A DNA stretch of 64,000 nt from Myotis daubentonii (taxonomy: Eukaryota > Chordata > Mammalia > Chiroptera > Vespertilionidae): the NCBI RefSeq assembly GCF_963259705.1, contig NC_081844.1, positions 21,251,715 through 21,315,714 on the forward strand, written 5' to 3'. This document shows, in pieces, positions 1 to 11,829 of this stretch (position 1 is its first letter; each line of letters starts with the position of its first letter). Both the position numbers and the translations under genes were made by a program. The notes below the pieces were generated by a model. It was not told the origin of the DNA, ran no database searches, and was given only the letters and a program-made list of their open reading frames with translations.

Positions 1-106
1 CTGCCACCAGATTCTGAGGGACAGATATGAACTCTGCTCATCAATCAGGAGGGTGTTTCCCACCTATGAGCCCCTTCTGCTGGCCAGGCTCTGTGTATAG
101 TGTGTC

Positions 107-119
107 TTGCCTATCTATA

Positions 120-155
<36 letters not shown>

Positions 156-189
156 CATCTATCATCTACCTATCATCTATGTATCTATC

Positions 190-236
<47 letters not shown>

Positions 237-250
237 ATCTATCTATCTTT
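107..250. repeat. (CTAT)n microsatellite
   Basis: Long CTAT tetranucleotide run with a few interruptions. It lies in intron 1 of the left-edge CYP4F copy; the matching site in copy B (about 33150-33500) is also CTAT-rich. Confidence 0.95.
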
Positions 251-1688
251 AATCTAACATGGTGCATCAAGTCTGTCAGTCTGTGCGTCTGCCTATCTAC
301 CTATCTCATAGTGGATTCTGCCTGTCTGTCTATCATCTATTATCTACCTACCTATCATAGTTCGTCCTGTCTATCTCTCTCTCTTCAACCTATGGACATG
401 CCCACCAATCACGCTATTTACAAAGGAAGAAACGGACGACACAGCCCCCCTAAGGGGAAGGAGGGCAGGTCACCTCCTGGTGAGGCCTCCTCTTCCGTCC
501 CTCAGGATGCCCCATCCGAGCCTGACAAATGCCCCAGGTGCCCCAGGCAGGTGAACGCACATCGCTTTCACCCCAGTGACCTGGTCCCTGGTGCCAAGGA
601 CACAGAGGGCAGGATTGGTGATGAGGTTGGGCCATAAGGGAGAGTGACTCGGCTGAGGTCGCACAGCAGGAGGGGCTGGAGGAGAGAAGGTGACAAGGCC
701 AGCGCCCATGGCTGAGCGTCAGAGGGGGAGCTGGGACGGCGGGAACTTCCGTTCCAAGACCCAGAACCTCAGGCAGCCTTCATGCTGCGCTTGGGAATGT
801 CCTCTTGTGAACTCGGCCATAGTGAGCAGAGAAATCACAGGCTGTCCTTGCCCACGCTGGAGTTCTCATTCCAGGCAGGAAAGGAAAGCTGTACTCATCC
901 CTGGGCTGGTCCGGGGAAGGGAGGAGCTGGCCTTGACTGAGGGAGGTGATGGCAAATTCACCACTTAGGGACTCAAACATGATTAAGTGCCTGATGTATG
1001 CCAGCCCTGGGGCTGTGAGCTGCAGATAGAGTGTCTGCTCCCCAGAGCTACCATGAAGTTGGAGACCCAGATAATAAGCAATTAGACAACTAACTGTATA
1101 ATTAAAAAGAAGCAGGACCAAGTTGAAGGTCAAAGTCTGGGGTGTGGCAGGAGTTGAAGAAGGCCTCCAAAAAGAGAAATGAGTGGCCAGCTTTAGCCAG
1201 GTTGTGCAACAGGCTCCGTGAGACATCTTAGGAGAGAAGAGTGAGGTGAGAGGACGGTATGCCAGGAAGATGAGGGGACGGGGAGCTGTGCCCCTGTGGG
1301 TGGGGGTGAGCAGACACACGGAAATGAGCCAGACAGGAGCAAACCCTGGACAGTGCCCCTGAGATGGCGTGAAGGCTAGCTGTGGGCAGCGGGAGTCCTA
1401 GGGGACCCAGCTCTGCGCAACCCACCCTGGGAGCCCCTCAGAGGCGCACTAATGTGGGGAAGGCAGACGGACTTGCACCCAGAGCAGGCTGGGGAGAGGA
1501 CAAGGATGTGGGGAAGGCCTGGATGGCGGGGTGGAGGAATGAGTGAGAAAAGAGGGGTTCCCCTTGACCCCCCCTCACTTCACTTCTCTGCTGTCCAAAC
1601 CCTAGCCCAACCCCTAAGCCCCATTGCCAACCCCTTGGGGAGTCCATCTACCCTAATACCCAAGACTCACTTTGCCGCCCACACTCAC

Positions 1689-1886
1689 CATGCCCAGGTG
1701 ACCCCAAAACCAGTTCCGCTTTGGGGGCTGCGGGAAACATCGGAGGCGGCCAGAGTTGTCATAGATGGTATAGATCCAGGCCAGGACGCGGGCCAGGAGC
1801 CAGGAGGCTCCCAGCAGCAGCAGGAGTGGCCACGGGGAGGCTGCCAGCGGCCCCAGGCCCAGCCAGGACAGGCTCAGCTGCAGCAT
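1689..1886 (-). CDS. CYP4F paralogue, first coding exon only (gene continues off left edge)
   Basis: The 198-nt exon encodes 66 residues: the N-terminal ER membrane anchor (Leu-rich segment about residues 9-35) and the CYP4F hinge ending [19 protein letters not shown] splice acceptor (CCCTGCAG) lies one base before the ATG, so a non-coding 5' exon is expected upstream, and a GTGAGT donor follows at 1688-1683. It matches exon 1 of the complete gene at 37145-36948 in 61 of 66 residues, and the flanking DNA also matches, so it is a tandem duplicate. The other exons would lie at lower coordinates outside the window, so function and intactness cannot be judged. By family it should be a microsomal fatty-acid or eicosanoid omega-hydroxylase. 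Confidence 0.88.
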
Positions 1887-3204
1887 CCTGCAGGGCAGCA
1901 GAGGGTGAGCTCCTGGGGCCTAGGACGGGGCGGTAAGGGGGTGCTCAGAGGCAGAGACCAGCTGGCAGAGGGAGAAGGTGTGTGCAATCGGGTCAGGGAG
2001 GGCCAGGTGGGACAGGACAGGGAGGGCTCAGGGATGGGTGAATGGGGGCTCAGGAGGGAAGGGACACCCGGGGAAATACAGAGGAAGAGCCAGAGGGAGA
2101 GAGGGAGAGACAGTTACATTACCCACTGTTATCCACCCAACTCCCAGGCCAGCTCCACTCCCTGGAGCCACCCCAGCCTTGAGCAACACCTCTCCCCACC
2201 CTGGACCAGGACCCTCAGCTCCCTGACCCCGAGACTGGCACCTTCTGTCTGGAGCAGCTAGTTCCACACAACCTCCTCTCCCCTCCTCCTGGGAAGCCTT
2301 TGCCCCTGGTTTCTGACCTAGGGGAGGCCAGGCCAGGAGAGGCTGGGCTAAACCAACCAATCCCCAAACACCTGCTTGCCTCCACCCCAATTGGCACTGG
2401 CCCAGATAGAGGGTGTTGTCACTATAGGCCTAGAACTAGCTCAGGGTCACACAGTGTGGACACTGGATCCTCAGGACTCAGCACCCCCCGGGGGGTCAAG
2501 GGTAGGTTGGGGGGTAGGCAAAGATGACTCTGGGCCTCCAAGTTTACTGCCTCCCCTACCCTCCCGAGACCAGGGTGTGGCGGGTAAAAGCTTGAACTTG
2601 ACTGTTGAGTTGCCAGGTGAGCCTTGTCCCAAACCTCTGGCAAGCTGCTCACTCCAAGCTTGTCATGCACAGGTTCTCAGCCCAGAGCTTGCCCTGCACA
2701 GTTTATTGGCTCAGAGCCATGGAACTCAGAGGCAAAAGCCCCTGGCCTCCGGGCGCACAGCCTGACAGGAGTTACAGTCCTGCCTCCAAGCAGCCCGGGG
2801 CCTGGACTGAGACCCGCCTGCTGTGAAGAGAAACCGGCAAACAGCCTGGCTGGGAGCTTCCCAGCAGATTCCGGGCAGGAAGGACCCAGAGGGGAGAGGG
2901 CACCAGGAGGCGAGAGGGCAAGTCTGAGGGGTCCTGACAGGGCAGGGCAGGCTGGGAGACGCCGAATGAGTGTAACCCTGCCCTCGCTCTGAATGATGGC
3001 TGAGCCGGCCCCCCTGGGATCAGTCTTCCACGTGGGATGGTGACTGAGGTCTTGATGGGGAGACAGAGGAGGGTTACACAGGAAGGAGGGAAGGATCAGG
3101 AGCCCCAAAAGACTTGGAGTGAAGGGAACGAGCTGACAGCTAGTACCTGTGCTGCTGTGTACCAGTCGACCACGGACAGTAAACCCACTCTGCTCCAAAG
3201 ACTG

Positions 3205-3810
3205 TATGTACAGTGTGCCTACTGTGTGTTGGGCATTCTACATAAAGCATGCCTACTGTGTGCTGGACACCTCAAAGAGCGTTCCTACTCAGTGCCAGGT
3301 ACTCTACATAAAGTGTGCCTAGTATGTGCCAGGTGCTCTGTACAGAGCACATCTACTGTGTGCCAGCTACTCTCCACAGAGTGCGCCTACTGTGCACTGG
3401 GTAATTTCAAAAGCATGCTTCTTGTGTGTCAGGTTGCACTACACAAAGTGTGTCTACTATGTGTCAGGTGTGCTATATAAAGTGCATCTACTGTGTGTCA
3501 AGGACTCTAACAAATACTGTCTGCCATGTGCTAAGTGTTGTACATAAAGCATGTCTACTGTATGCTGGGCACTCTCCATGAGGCATGCCTACTAAGCGCC
3601 AGGAGCTCCAGATAAAGCACACCTACTGCATGCAGGGCACTCCACGTAAAGCATGCCTGCTGTGTGCCAGACATTCTACATAAAAAGTGCCTACCGAGTA
3701 CTCAACTTACTATATAAAGCATGCCTACTGTGTGCTGGCTACTCATATAAAATGCTCCTTCTGTGCATCAGGTCCACCACATAAAGTAAACCTATTATGT
3801 GTCAATGTCC
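3205..3810. repeat. 34-bp minisatellite, about 18 degenerate copies
   Basis: The motif CCTACTGTGTGCCAGG...ACATAAAGCATG recurs at about 3218, 3252, 3283, 3318, 3352, 3385, 3419, 3453, 3487, 3521, 3554, 3587, 3622, 3656, 3690, 3724, 3757 and 3790, a period of 31-35 bp. It looks like expansion of an L2/MIR-type tail phrase. Long open frames inside it are a by-product of the period and are not genes. It is absent from copy B of the duplication. Confidence 0.88.
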
Positions 3811-5600
3811 TGCCTGCAAGGTGAGGCACCCCCCTCCCCTCAGCTGTCTGGGCCAGAGCCCTGGGGGTCAGGCAGAGAGGCCCAGAGCAGGGCCGGCAGC
3901 CACCGCCGGTTTTTGAGAACATAAGCCACTGAATCTGTTTGAAGCCCTTGAGGTATATTGGCCTTTTGTTTTCTCGTTTTATGGAGGAGGAAACTGAGGC
4001 TGAATTCCATTTGCGTGCCTTGCCCTCAGTCACACAGCTGGTGGGGACAGACTGTGCGCCAGGCTATATTTCGGGGAGTGCCCTGAACCAGTAAGCTGCG
4101 CCCCTCATGTCTATAAGTGGGTATTTCATTAGTGCCCCGCCAAGGTGGTGGGAATAATGAAAAGAGACTGTGTATGGAAGACACATAGGACAGAGGAAGG
4201 GCTCACAGATGCTAGTCATTGTTATTTCTGTTGTTGTTACTGTACTTGTGCAACCAACAGCCCTGCGGTATTACCCTCATGAGCCCATTTTTACAGAAAA
4301 GGAACCAGAGACTCAGCGAGGTGAAGTGCTTGCTCCAGCCTTACAGCAGATGAGGTCAGTATGACAGCAAAGCTTGGTACATAATAGGTGCTCATTAAAC
4401 ATCCAGGGAAGAAAGTGAGCTTTGCAACCACGAACTCTAAGACTTGGCTACTCAAATTGTGGCCCTCAGGCCTCCGCCATTCATATCGCCTCAGAGCTCA
4501 CAGGGAATGCAGAGGCTAGCGTTCTGGCCCAGCATTACTGCCTGAGAACTGAATCCCCATTGGGGCGTGGTGTACACCCCAAGTTTTAAGACACGCGGCG
4601 TTAAGTCCCCCGAGTCTGGGTTCTACAAGGGATACGGGGAAGGAGTGCCTTACCTCTCTGATTCACACGGTTTTCAGTTATAAATTAGGGGGGAATCTAC
4701 ACCCCCTGGGGCTTTCTATGCAACCATCTGCTTATTGAACACCTTTTATGTGCTGGGCACTATTCTAGGCACAAGGGATACAGCAGTGAGCACGGCAGAC
4801 ATCGTCCCTGGTGTCAAGGGGCTCACATCTCATGGAGAGATGGGCGATGATCAAACAGATGATCAGGACATATCAGACAGGGGTCAGCGATGTGCCTGGA
4901 GGAGGGGTTCCACCTCAGGCCAGGGGTCAGGGTGAGCAGAGACCTGAATGAAGAGGGAAGGCCTCCAGGGGCAGGCCTGGAATGGGACAGCCGGGCTCCA
5001 CATAAAGGCAATTGGTTCCTGTCCCTTTGACACTGGGGCCGAGAGCACTAACCTATGAAACCACGCAATGGGCCCTCAGAAAGGCCAAGGAGGGCCGCAG
5101 AATCTGGGCCCAAATTGAAGCTGTAAGTGGGTGTTGAACTTTCAGGAGCCATGACCAAGAACCCAAACCCCAGCAGGGCTCCGCAGCCGTCATGAGGGCA
5201 GCGTCTATAGGTCTGGGGCTCCCTCGATTCTTGGATCGGGTGATAGAAGGGGAAAGGATGCCTCAGGTGGGGCCTTTACTCTGAGCCTGACGAGGCTGGA
5301 GCATCCCCAGTGGTGAAAGCCTCAGCTTCCAAATAACACAAGTCTCCTGGCTTCTGAAATGTCCCTCAGCCACTATGGAGGTAGGGGAGCCACACAGGGA
5401 AAGGGGGAGGCTGGTCCGTCTCCCAGACTCAGACAGTGGGCAAGTGTGTGTCCGATCAGCGGTGGCAGGCCTTGCATGAGTGACCAGCTTCAGGCACAGC
5501 CAGTCTCCCCTCTGAGCCTCAGTCTTCATATCTGCAAAATGGGCCTGGTGAATCCTCAACATTGCAAGCGTTCCATCAGACCCAGGCAGGAAGAGTAGTG
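3811..5600. other. Intergenic, MIR/L2-like fragments, no gene seen
   Basis: Contains phrases typical of ancient MIR/L2 repeats, such as GAGGAAACTGAGGCTGAA near 3990, AGGTGCTCATTAAACATCC near 4390 and TGTGCTGGGCACTATTCTAGGCAC near 4750. No conserved coding segment was recognised on either strand. Confidence 0.5.
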
Positions 5601-5626
5601 ATAAATGAAAAAGTGATATATGAAAG

Positions 5627-5888
5627 CCCTAGCCAGTTTGGCTCAGAGGATAGAGTGTCAGCCTATGGACTGAAGGGTCTCAGGTTCGATTCCAATTAAG
5701 GGCTCGCGTACCTCAGTTACCCCAGTTGCAGGCTCGATCCCTGGCCCTGGGTGCCTGTGCAGGAAGCAACCAATCAGTTTTTCTCACATCGATTTTTCTC
5801 TCTGTGTCTCTTCTCATCCCTTCCACTCCCTGTAAAAAAAAATTTTTTTTTCAATGGAAAAATATCCTCGAGTGAGGAGTTACCCCCC
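5627..5888 (+). mobile_element. VES-like SINE, older subfamily
   Basis: tRNA-like head (CCCTAGCCAGTTTGGCTCAG), B-box GGTTCGATTCC and a tail with ATATCCTCGAGTGAGGAGTT. Flanked by the target duplication AAAAAGTGATATA at 5608-5620 and about 5889-5902. Confidence 0.85.
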
Positions 5889-5929
5889 AAAAAAGTGATA
5901 TACAAAAAGGAAATATTTTTTGGCACCGT

Positions 5930-6690
5930 GGGTAGATGTATTACAGGATAGTGAGAAGCTAGGAAAATTCCAAAGCAAGAGGAATAGGGAAACTGAGACA
6001 AGAAAATTAAACAAGGCCAAATAGTTTGGGGAGCTTGCAGCAAGCTTGTCAATAATAACAAGCCATCATCTCCCCAAAGCAAGGACACTTGAGAGCAAAT
6101 GGGTAAACACCTCTCCTCACTAAAGAATGCAGGAGGGGAGTGGGAATCTCAATGCCCCTTCTCTGACCAGAGAACACAAAGCACAAATCACCCAGGAACT
6201 GCCAAGGCAGGTGCGGGGAGGGAAAGACGAGGGAGAGTTAAAAGCCTGTCTCAGTAAACACAGAAGTCAGCTGTTTGGGGGGACTTAGGTATGGGGGCAA
6301 GTTTTATTTCTCTTCCTAAACTGTGAAGCCAGCAGTCTCCGGGCTCATCAAGATGAAAGTACTAGGTGCTTCTCATAAATTGTGGGAAAGCCATAACCAA
6401 GTAAGAGGGGAGACCTTGAGAGCTCACTGGTACCGGGATATCTAGCAGAGGAACGTAAAACTCTATAGACAGAAGGGTATATAACCCCTTGGACTCCCAC
6501 CAGACTCGCTTTTCCAAACTAGTGGGGAAAGCCCATCTGAGCCCCAGCTCAGATGTAGTTTACTAGATTTGTTTGCTTTGCTTCCTGAATAAATTTGCTC
6601 GCTTTAATTTTATTAGTAACTTGGCTTTATCGCAACACAATCACCTGTTGTCACTCATTTGAATTCATTCCTACGGGAGACAGGAACCGA
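5930..6690 (+). mobile_element. LTR-like fragment with TATA box and polyA signal
   Basis: Has a TATATAA box at 6478-6484 and AATAAA at 6588-6593, about 105 bp apart, which is normal for a retroviral LTR. No gag/pol sequence lies beside it and no target duplication could be fixed, so the ends are approximate. Confidence 0.5.
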
Positions 6691-6769
6691 GGAGGGGACA
6701 GCCACCTCCCTCTGGCTCAGGGGGCTGTCTGGTCACACCTCTGTGGTGTGTGTGAGAGGGGCCTGGGAC

Positions 6770-7252
6770 ACATGCATGGACCTGAGGGCATTGCGCTGAG
6801 TGAAATAAGCCAGACAGAGAGAGGCAAATGCCATACGATGTGACTTATCTATGCTCTCACTTATATGTTACAAAATTCTATACGTGGGATCTAAAAGACA
6901 AACTAAGATACCGAGAACGTATTGGTGGCTGCCAGAATTGGGGGGTAAGAGGTGGGGGAAATGGGTGAAGGGAGTGAAAAGGTACAAACTTCCAGATATA
7001 ACATAAATAAATCCTGGGCATGTGATGTACAGCATGGTGAGCATAGTTAACAATACTGTATTGCATATTTGAAAGTTGCTAAGACAGTAAATCTTAAAAG
7101 TTCTCATCACAAGAAGAAAATTCTGTGACTTGTGTGTGGTGGATGTTAACTGGACTTAGTGTAGTGATCATTTTACTATGTGTACAAATATCCAATCACT
7201 ATGTTGTACACCTGAAACAAATAAGCTTTTATGTTCATGATATCTCAATGAC
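6770..7252 (+). mobile_element. L1 LINE 3' end fragment
   Basis: Contains phrases typical of mammalian L1 3' ends: GCTGAGTGAAATAAGCCAGA, GTAAATCTTAAAAGTTCTCA and ATGTTGTACACCTGAAAC. Non-coding. Confidence 0.75.
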
Positions 7253-7737
7253 AAAGTGAAATGTGAGGAGTGGTCTCATCCTCATATAAAACGTCTGTGT
7301 GTGCACGTGTTTGCAGATACATGGAAAACTTCCAGAAAATTCACACATCACAATGGACTTGGAAGAATTGGAGTCTTTGCCCTTGTAATGAGCTATGTCC
7401 TTAATGCTTCCCCCCACACACCTAGCTGTTATAACGTTTATCACTAAAACATAATTTTTAAAAGAAAATTTAAAGAATTTGGCACAGTGGGGGACACATA
7501 GTTAGCACACAAAGCAGATGAGCAGTTCCTGTTTTGTGTCACCATGGCGCCACACAGCCTGCAGTGTCTCCAGAATCAGCATGCAGGCCTCTGCTGGCTT
7601 GAGCTCCACCTTTCCTTTCCAGCCAGTGGAAAGGATTACGGACGAAAAAGGGCTACTTACCAAACCTGACAAGCTCAGGGGAGGCCTGCATGGTGGACCT
7701 TACAAGCTCAGAGCTGCCAAGTAACCACATAGAATGA

Positions 7738-8195
7738 TCCTATATAATAAAGAGCTAATATGCAAATGGTCATCACGCCCTCACGCCATAATGGCTCAGA
7801 CACTCAACACTGGGGAGAGAGGAATGGGGACCAGCCAGGCTGCAGCCCGGGAGAGGAACAAGCCGCCTGCCCTGCAGTCCCCTGTGGCATCGGCCAGCCC
7901 AGGACAAGCCAGCCCAGGTCCTGGGTGCCTGCGGCCAGCCAGAGGAAGGGAAGCCTGGGTCCCAGGTGCAGGGTGAGGCAGAGACAGGGGTGATCAGGCC
8001 AGCAGGGGAGCAGTTAGGGGTGATCAGGCAGGCAGACAGAGGGGTTAGGGGCAATCAGGCAGGCAGGCAGGTGAGCAGTTTGGAGCCAGCAGTCCCAGAT
8101 TGCGAGAGGCAGTAGGAGATCCCCCAAGGGGTCCTGGATTGGAGAGGGTGCAGGCCCCTACCCCCCATGCACGAATTGCATGCATGGGCCTCTAG
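7738..8195 (+). mobile_element. Non-autonomous Helitron (HeliBat-like)
   Basis: Begins TCCTATATAATAAAGAGC and ends GGGCCTCTAG after a short palindrome (GCACGAATTGCATGC). It sits exactly between host A (7737) and T (8196), the Helitron target rule. It has no Rep/helicase coding. Confidence 0.9.
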
Positions 8196-8734
8196 TATAA
8201 ACATAAAATTCCTAACTAAAAGCAGGTTGTGGCAGACAGTCACATCCAGGACCTGCAGTTTCCTTGACAAAGATCAGTCTTTGCCTTAAGTGAGCCTATT
8301 GTCTTTTGCTCTAAGATAACAGACCTTTGAAATGTCAGAGTGATCTTCTTTTCCAGAGCCCTCACAGAACCCCTGACTGTTATCTTGTTCCCTAAATACT
8401 ATCTTAACGTGCTATAAATGTTAATTATTAACTATCCCGTTCCTACCAACGTAAAAGAAGTATGTGTCTCTCTGTTTTACTTTTTATTCAATCCCAGAGA
8501 TTTCTCAGCTTTGCTTTCTCCTACCCCCTTAACCTGCCACCAATGGATTTCATGTTACCCTCCTTACACCTGCGCCTTTGACTGTAATGCATAAAATAAG
8601 CTGTAAAACTGCCATTTTCCAGAGCATTTTCTCAATCCGTTGCGATTTTACTTCCCGGGAATTTCGGTCAGTTTGGCTCAAATAAACTCATTAACAAGTC
8701 TCTACAGGATTGGACATTTCTTACATCGGCAGGA

Positions 8735-8880
8735 ACAAGTTCTGGGCTCAGCAGACCAAATTCAAATCCCAGCTCTGCCACTTGTGGCGTGACCTCCTGC
8801 AAATCGCTTGTCCTCTCTGAGCCTTATGTCCTCCTCCGTTAAATGAAGAGGCGGATGTATACCTCCCGGGGAGTTCATGC
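8735..8880 (+). repeat. MIR SINE fragment
   Basis: TTCAAATCCCAGCTCTGCCACTTGTGG...CTCTCTGAGCCTTATGTCC matches the MIR core order. Ancient mammalian repeat. Confidence 0.65.
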
Positions 8881-9068
8881 CTCAACAGGACACTGTACTT
8901 GGACACCCACTCTGTACGAGGCACAGTGCTAGGACCTGGGATGAACAAGACAGATGAGGTCTCTGGATTGTGGTGCTCATGTCTGATGGGGGAAGCCTAC
9001 AGGAAATAAGACCAAGTCAGCTGGGGGGGCAATAATGAAGAAAATTAACAAACTGAGACACCCTAGAA

Positions 9069-9281
9069 CAGGGGTGGGCAAACTTTTTGACTCGAGGGCC
9101 ACAGTGGGTTCCTAAACTGGACCGGAGGGCCGGAACAAAAGCATGGATGGAGTGTTTGTGTGAACTAATGTAAATTCAAAGTAAACATCATTACATAAAA
9201 GGGTACGGTCTTTTTTTTTTTAGTTTTATTCGTTTCAAACGGGCCGAATCCGGCCCACGGGCCATAGTTTGCCCACGGCTG
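9069..9281. mobile_element. hAT MITE with perfect 8-bp target duplication
   Basis: Inverted ends CAGGGGTGGGCAAAC and GTTTGCCCACGGCTG, flanked by CCCTAGAA at 9061-9068 and 9282-9289. No transposase coding. Confidence 0.88.
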
Positions 9282-9289
9282 CCCTAGAA

Positions 9290-10630
9290 AGTGACCAAGG
9301 GGGCTGCTCTGGATGGGGCAATCCAGGAGGGCCTCCCAGAGGAGGACATCTGTAAGCAGAAGCCTGACATGGAGGAGTGAGCAGTGAATACAGATCACCC
9401 TTCCCAGCCCCAAATCCACACCAGGACTGTAAAGACTTAGCACAGGTTGTGGCAATCAAGTGGCCTAAGAAGTGTGTCATTTTTGCTTCCTTCCTCAGAC
9501 GTGCTGAGATAAACAGATGAAGCAGAAACTGTGAGGCAATTTTGGTCACAGTCTGAGGGAAGTGGGAACCAGCTCTGCTGGAGCCCAGGCGGTGATGAAA
9601 TCTGGCCTGACACTCAGGCCAGAAACAGAAGCTGTGCTTTACTTGCCATCATAAAATTGGGCAAACCACGCCGCCCCGGAAGGCATGTCCTGTGAGAGCC
9701 AGGTCTGTAAATTGTGGTTGTCAGCTTCTTGGCAGCGGTACCAGGTGATCAAAGGAGCTGGTTTGGGGGGAAATGAGGTGCAAGGAAAACTTCCGCAAAG
9801 TCCTGAGGACCCACAATAGTTGGCGTCAACTTCCTCTGAATGGGATGTTCAGGGGTGGGGCCAGTTTTGAAAAGTAGCTTGACCACTCCCCACCACTCAG
9901 AAGGGGGGACCTCAGCAGGGTCAACAGAGACCGTCCTCGTGGAAGGAAAAAGGGTGCTTCTCACTTAAAAATCAACAGAGGGGACCCCAAGGAGTTTGCT
10001 CAAAAGGAGCAGAAGGAGATGCAGAATTTTGCTCCCCATCTGAGTATCTGTTTAGCCAACTCGCAAGGGGACCTCCCATGTACAGAGGAGCTCATCTGGG
10101 GGCACATGTGCAACTGACATTGACCCAGGTTGAGCCGATGGCCTACATCAGGTGTCTTTGGGCACCTACCTGCAGCCTCTGGGAGTCAGTAAGATAGTGT
10201 CTGGTCAGTGGGAGGCCACTGCAGGCAATCGGAGGGGATTAGGGAAATGACATCTGTCCTCTGCCAAAGGCTACCTCCATGTTCAGCGACAGCTACTCCC
10301 TCTGTATTCCAGGAACAGCTTGCTTCCTGGACCCATTAGCCCGGGGGTGGCGGCAGCCCTCAGCTGATGCCAGCCTCCTGCTGCACTAGCCTTGATGGTA
10401 TCCTTGGCCCTGCCCACGCCTTTGTCAATGGCCCCTTCTTAAAACCTTTTGTTTATCTCATCTGAAACAGCTGCATGGACCTGGCCAGGACCTGGCCGCT
10501 ACATTCCCCAAAGGGATGAAAATCCTGACCAAACCAGTTATTCAGGTGTTCATTGATGTTTGTCTAGGCACCGAAAAATCTGAAAATGCACCTCCAATCC
10601 CTGGAATGGGAGAGGGAGAGAAAGGAACAA
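9290..10630. other. Intergenic, no gene seen
   Basis: No conserved coding segment or recognisable young repeat. It may hold old, unidentified interspersed repeats. Confidence 0.4.
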
Positions 10631-10637
10631 TTTTTTT

Positions 10638-11070
10638 CTTAAAAAAAATGTTTTTATTGATTTCGGAGAGAGGAAGGGAGAGGGAGAGAGAGAAACATCA
10701 ATGAGGAGAGAGAATCATTGATCGGAGGCCTCCTGCACACCCCCTAAGGCAGTGGTTCTCAACCTTCTGGCCCTTTAAATACAGTTCCTCATGTTGTGAC
10801 CCAACCATAAAATTATTTTCGTTGCCACTTCATAACTGTAACGTTGCTACTGTTATGAATCGTAATGTAAATATATAATATGCAGGATGGTCTTAGGCGA
10901 CCTCTGTGAAAGGGTCGTTCGACCGCCAAAGGGGTCGCGACCCACAGGTTGAGAACCGCTGCCCTAAGGGATCTAGCTTGCAACCTAGGCTTGTGCCCTG
11001 ACGGGAAACGAACTGGCGACCTCTTGGTTCATGAGTCGATGCTCAACCACTGAGCCACACCAGCCGGATG
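10638..11070 (-). mobile_element. VES SINE split by a SPIN MITE
   Basis: Reverse-oriented VES sequence from the A-rich tail near 10640 to the tRNA-like head ending CCACACCAGCCGG. It is interrupted at CCCTAAGG by the SPIN copy at 10750-10961. CAATTTTTTT-like duplications flank it. Confidence 0.85.
10750..10961. mobile_element. SPIN-type hAT MITE
   Basis: Ends CAGTGGTTCTCAACC and GGTTGAGAACCGCTG with the interior signature GGTCGCGACCCACAGG. Perfect 8-bp target duplication CCCTAAGG at 10742-10749 and 10962-10969. Inserted inside a VES SINE. Confidence 0.92.
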
Positions 11071-11559
11071 CAATTTTTTTTAATGTCTACATTTACCAAT
11101 TGTTTTTTTTTCCTTATAGAAAGCCTGCATAGCATTCTTAATTACAATTACTAATGTATGTAATTATAAATTATATTTTTTAAAGGAAAAACGTAGCACC
11201 ATGCCTGGCATGCAGTAGGACTGAATATGTAGGCCTGTGAGAAGCCGGAGGACATTGTGGTTAAGAACAAGGACCCCAGGTGCCAGGGTGCAAGAACCAG
11301 CTGTGAACTGACGCAGGTGAGTTGTGAAAATGAGGTGAGTTGACATGAGCAAACTGCTTCAACCACAATCCTGACACAGAGTCCGTTCCAAGCCTGTGTT
11401 TGCCAAAGTTTTTCTTATTTTATGGCAGAATGAGGATGTGGGCACCAGCTATGAGCTGTAGGTCCCTCTAGTACACACGTCAGAGATCTTACTGGCTGTG
11501 AGCATCTCTCTTTTGCCCCTGAACCTTAGCGACTAGGAGGACCCAGGAGGGGAACAGGC

Positions 11560-11700
11560 ACTGGGCTTGGGGTCAGAGGGCCCAGGTAGAAGCCCTGCTG
11601 TGCCATCTTCAGTTGTGTGGCCTCGGGCAAGTGGCTTGCCCTCTCTAAGCCTCTTACTCCTCCTCCGTAAAAAGGAAATAACAACAGGCCTGTGGGGATT
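11560..11700 (+). repeat. MIR SINE fragment (copy A)
   Basis: GGGGTCAGAGGGCCCAGG...CTGTGTGCC-like core through TCGGGCAAGTGGCTTGCCC. It corresponds to the MIR at 40985 in copy B of the segmental duplication. Confidence 0.65.
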
Positions 11701-11829
11701 AGAAGAGCAAGCCCACATGTGTGTTTTAGCTTGGGTCACCCAGAAGCAAACTCTAATGCAAAGATTTGAGTGCAAATATTTGATTTGGAGGTGGAAAAGT
11801 AGCATATGCCAGAAAAAGTGAAATTCTCA

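Noticed and set aside
107..637. Ile/Tyr/Ser/Leu-rich proteins from CTAT repeats, also at 33061-33670
   Set aside because: Translations of microsatellites.
1452..2261. Plus-strand open frame of 269 codons
   Set aside because: It is antisense to the CYP4F first exon and its GC-rich flank; no domain is visible and the minus-strand exon explains the conservation.
3037..3547. Open frames of 147 and 73 codons rich in Cys and Leu
   Set aside because: They run through the 34-bp minisatellite; the open frame and Cys-rich pattern come from the repeat unit. No start context or conservation.
3205..3810. CRISPR-like regular repeat
   Set aside because: Units are contiguous and degenerate with no unique spacers, in a mammalian genome. 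It is a minisatellite.
5930..6690. Complete endogenous retrovirus near the LTR-like fragment
   Set aside because: No gag, pol or env similarity and no second LTR were seen nearby; only one LTR-like piece can be supported.
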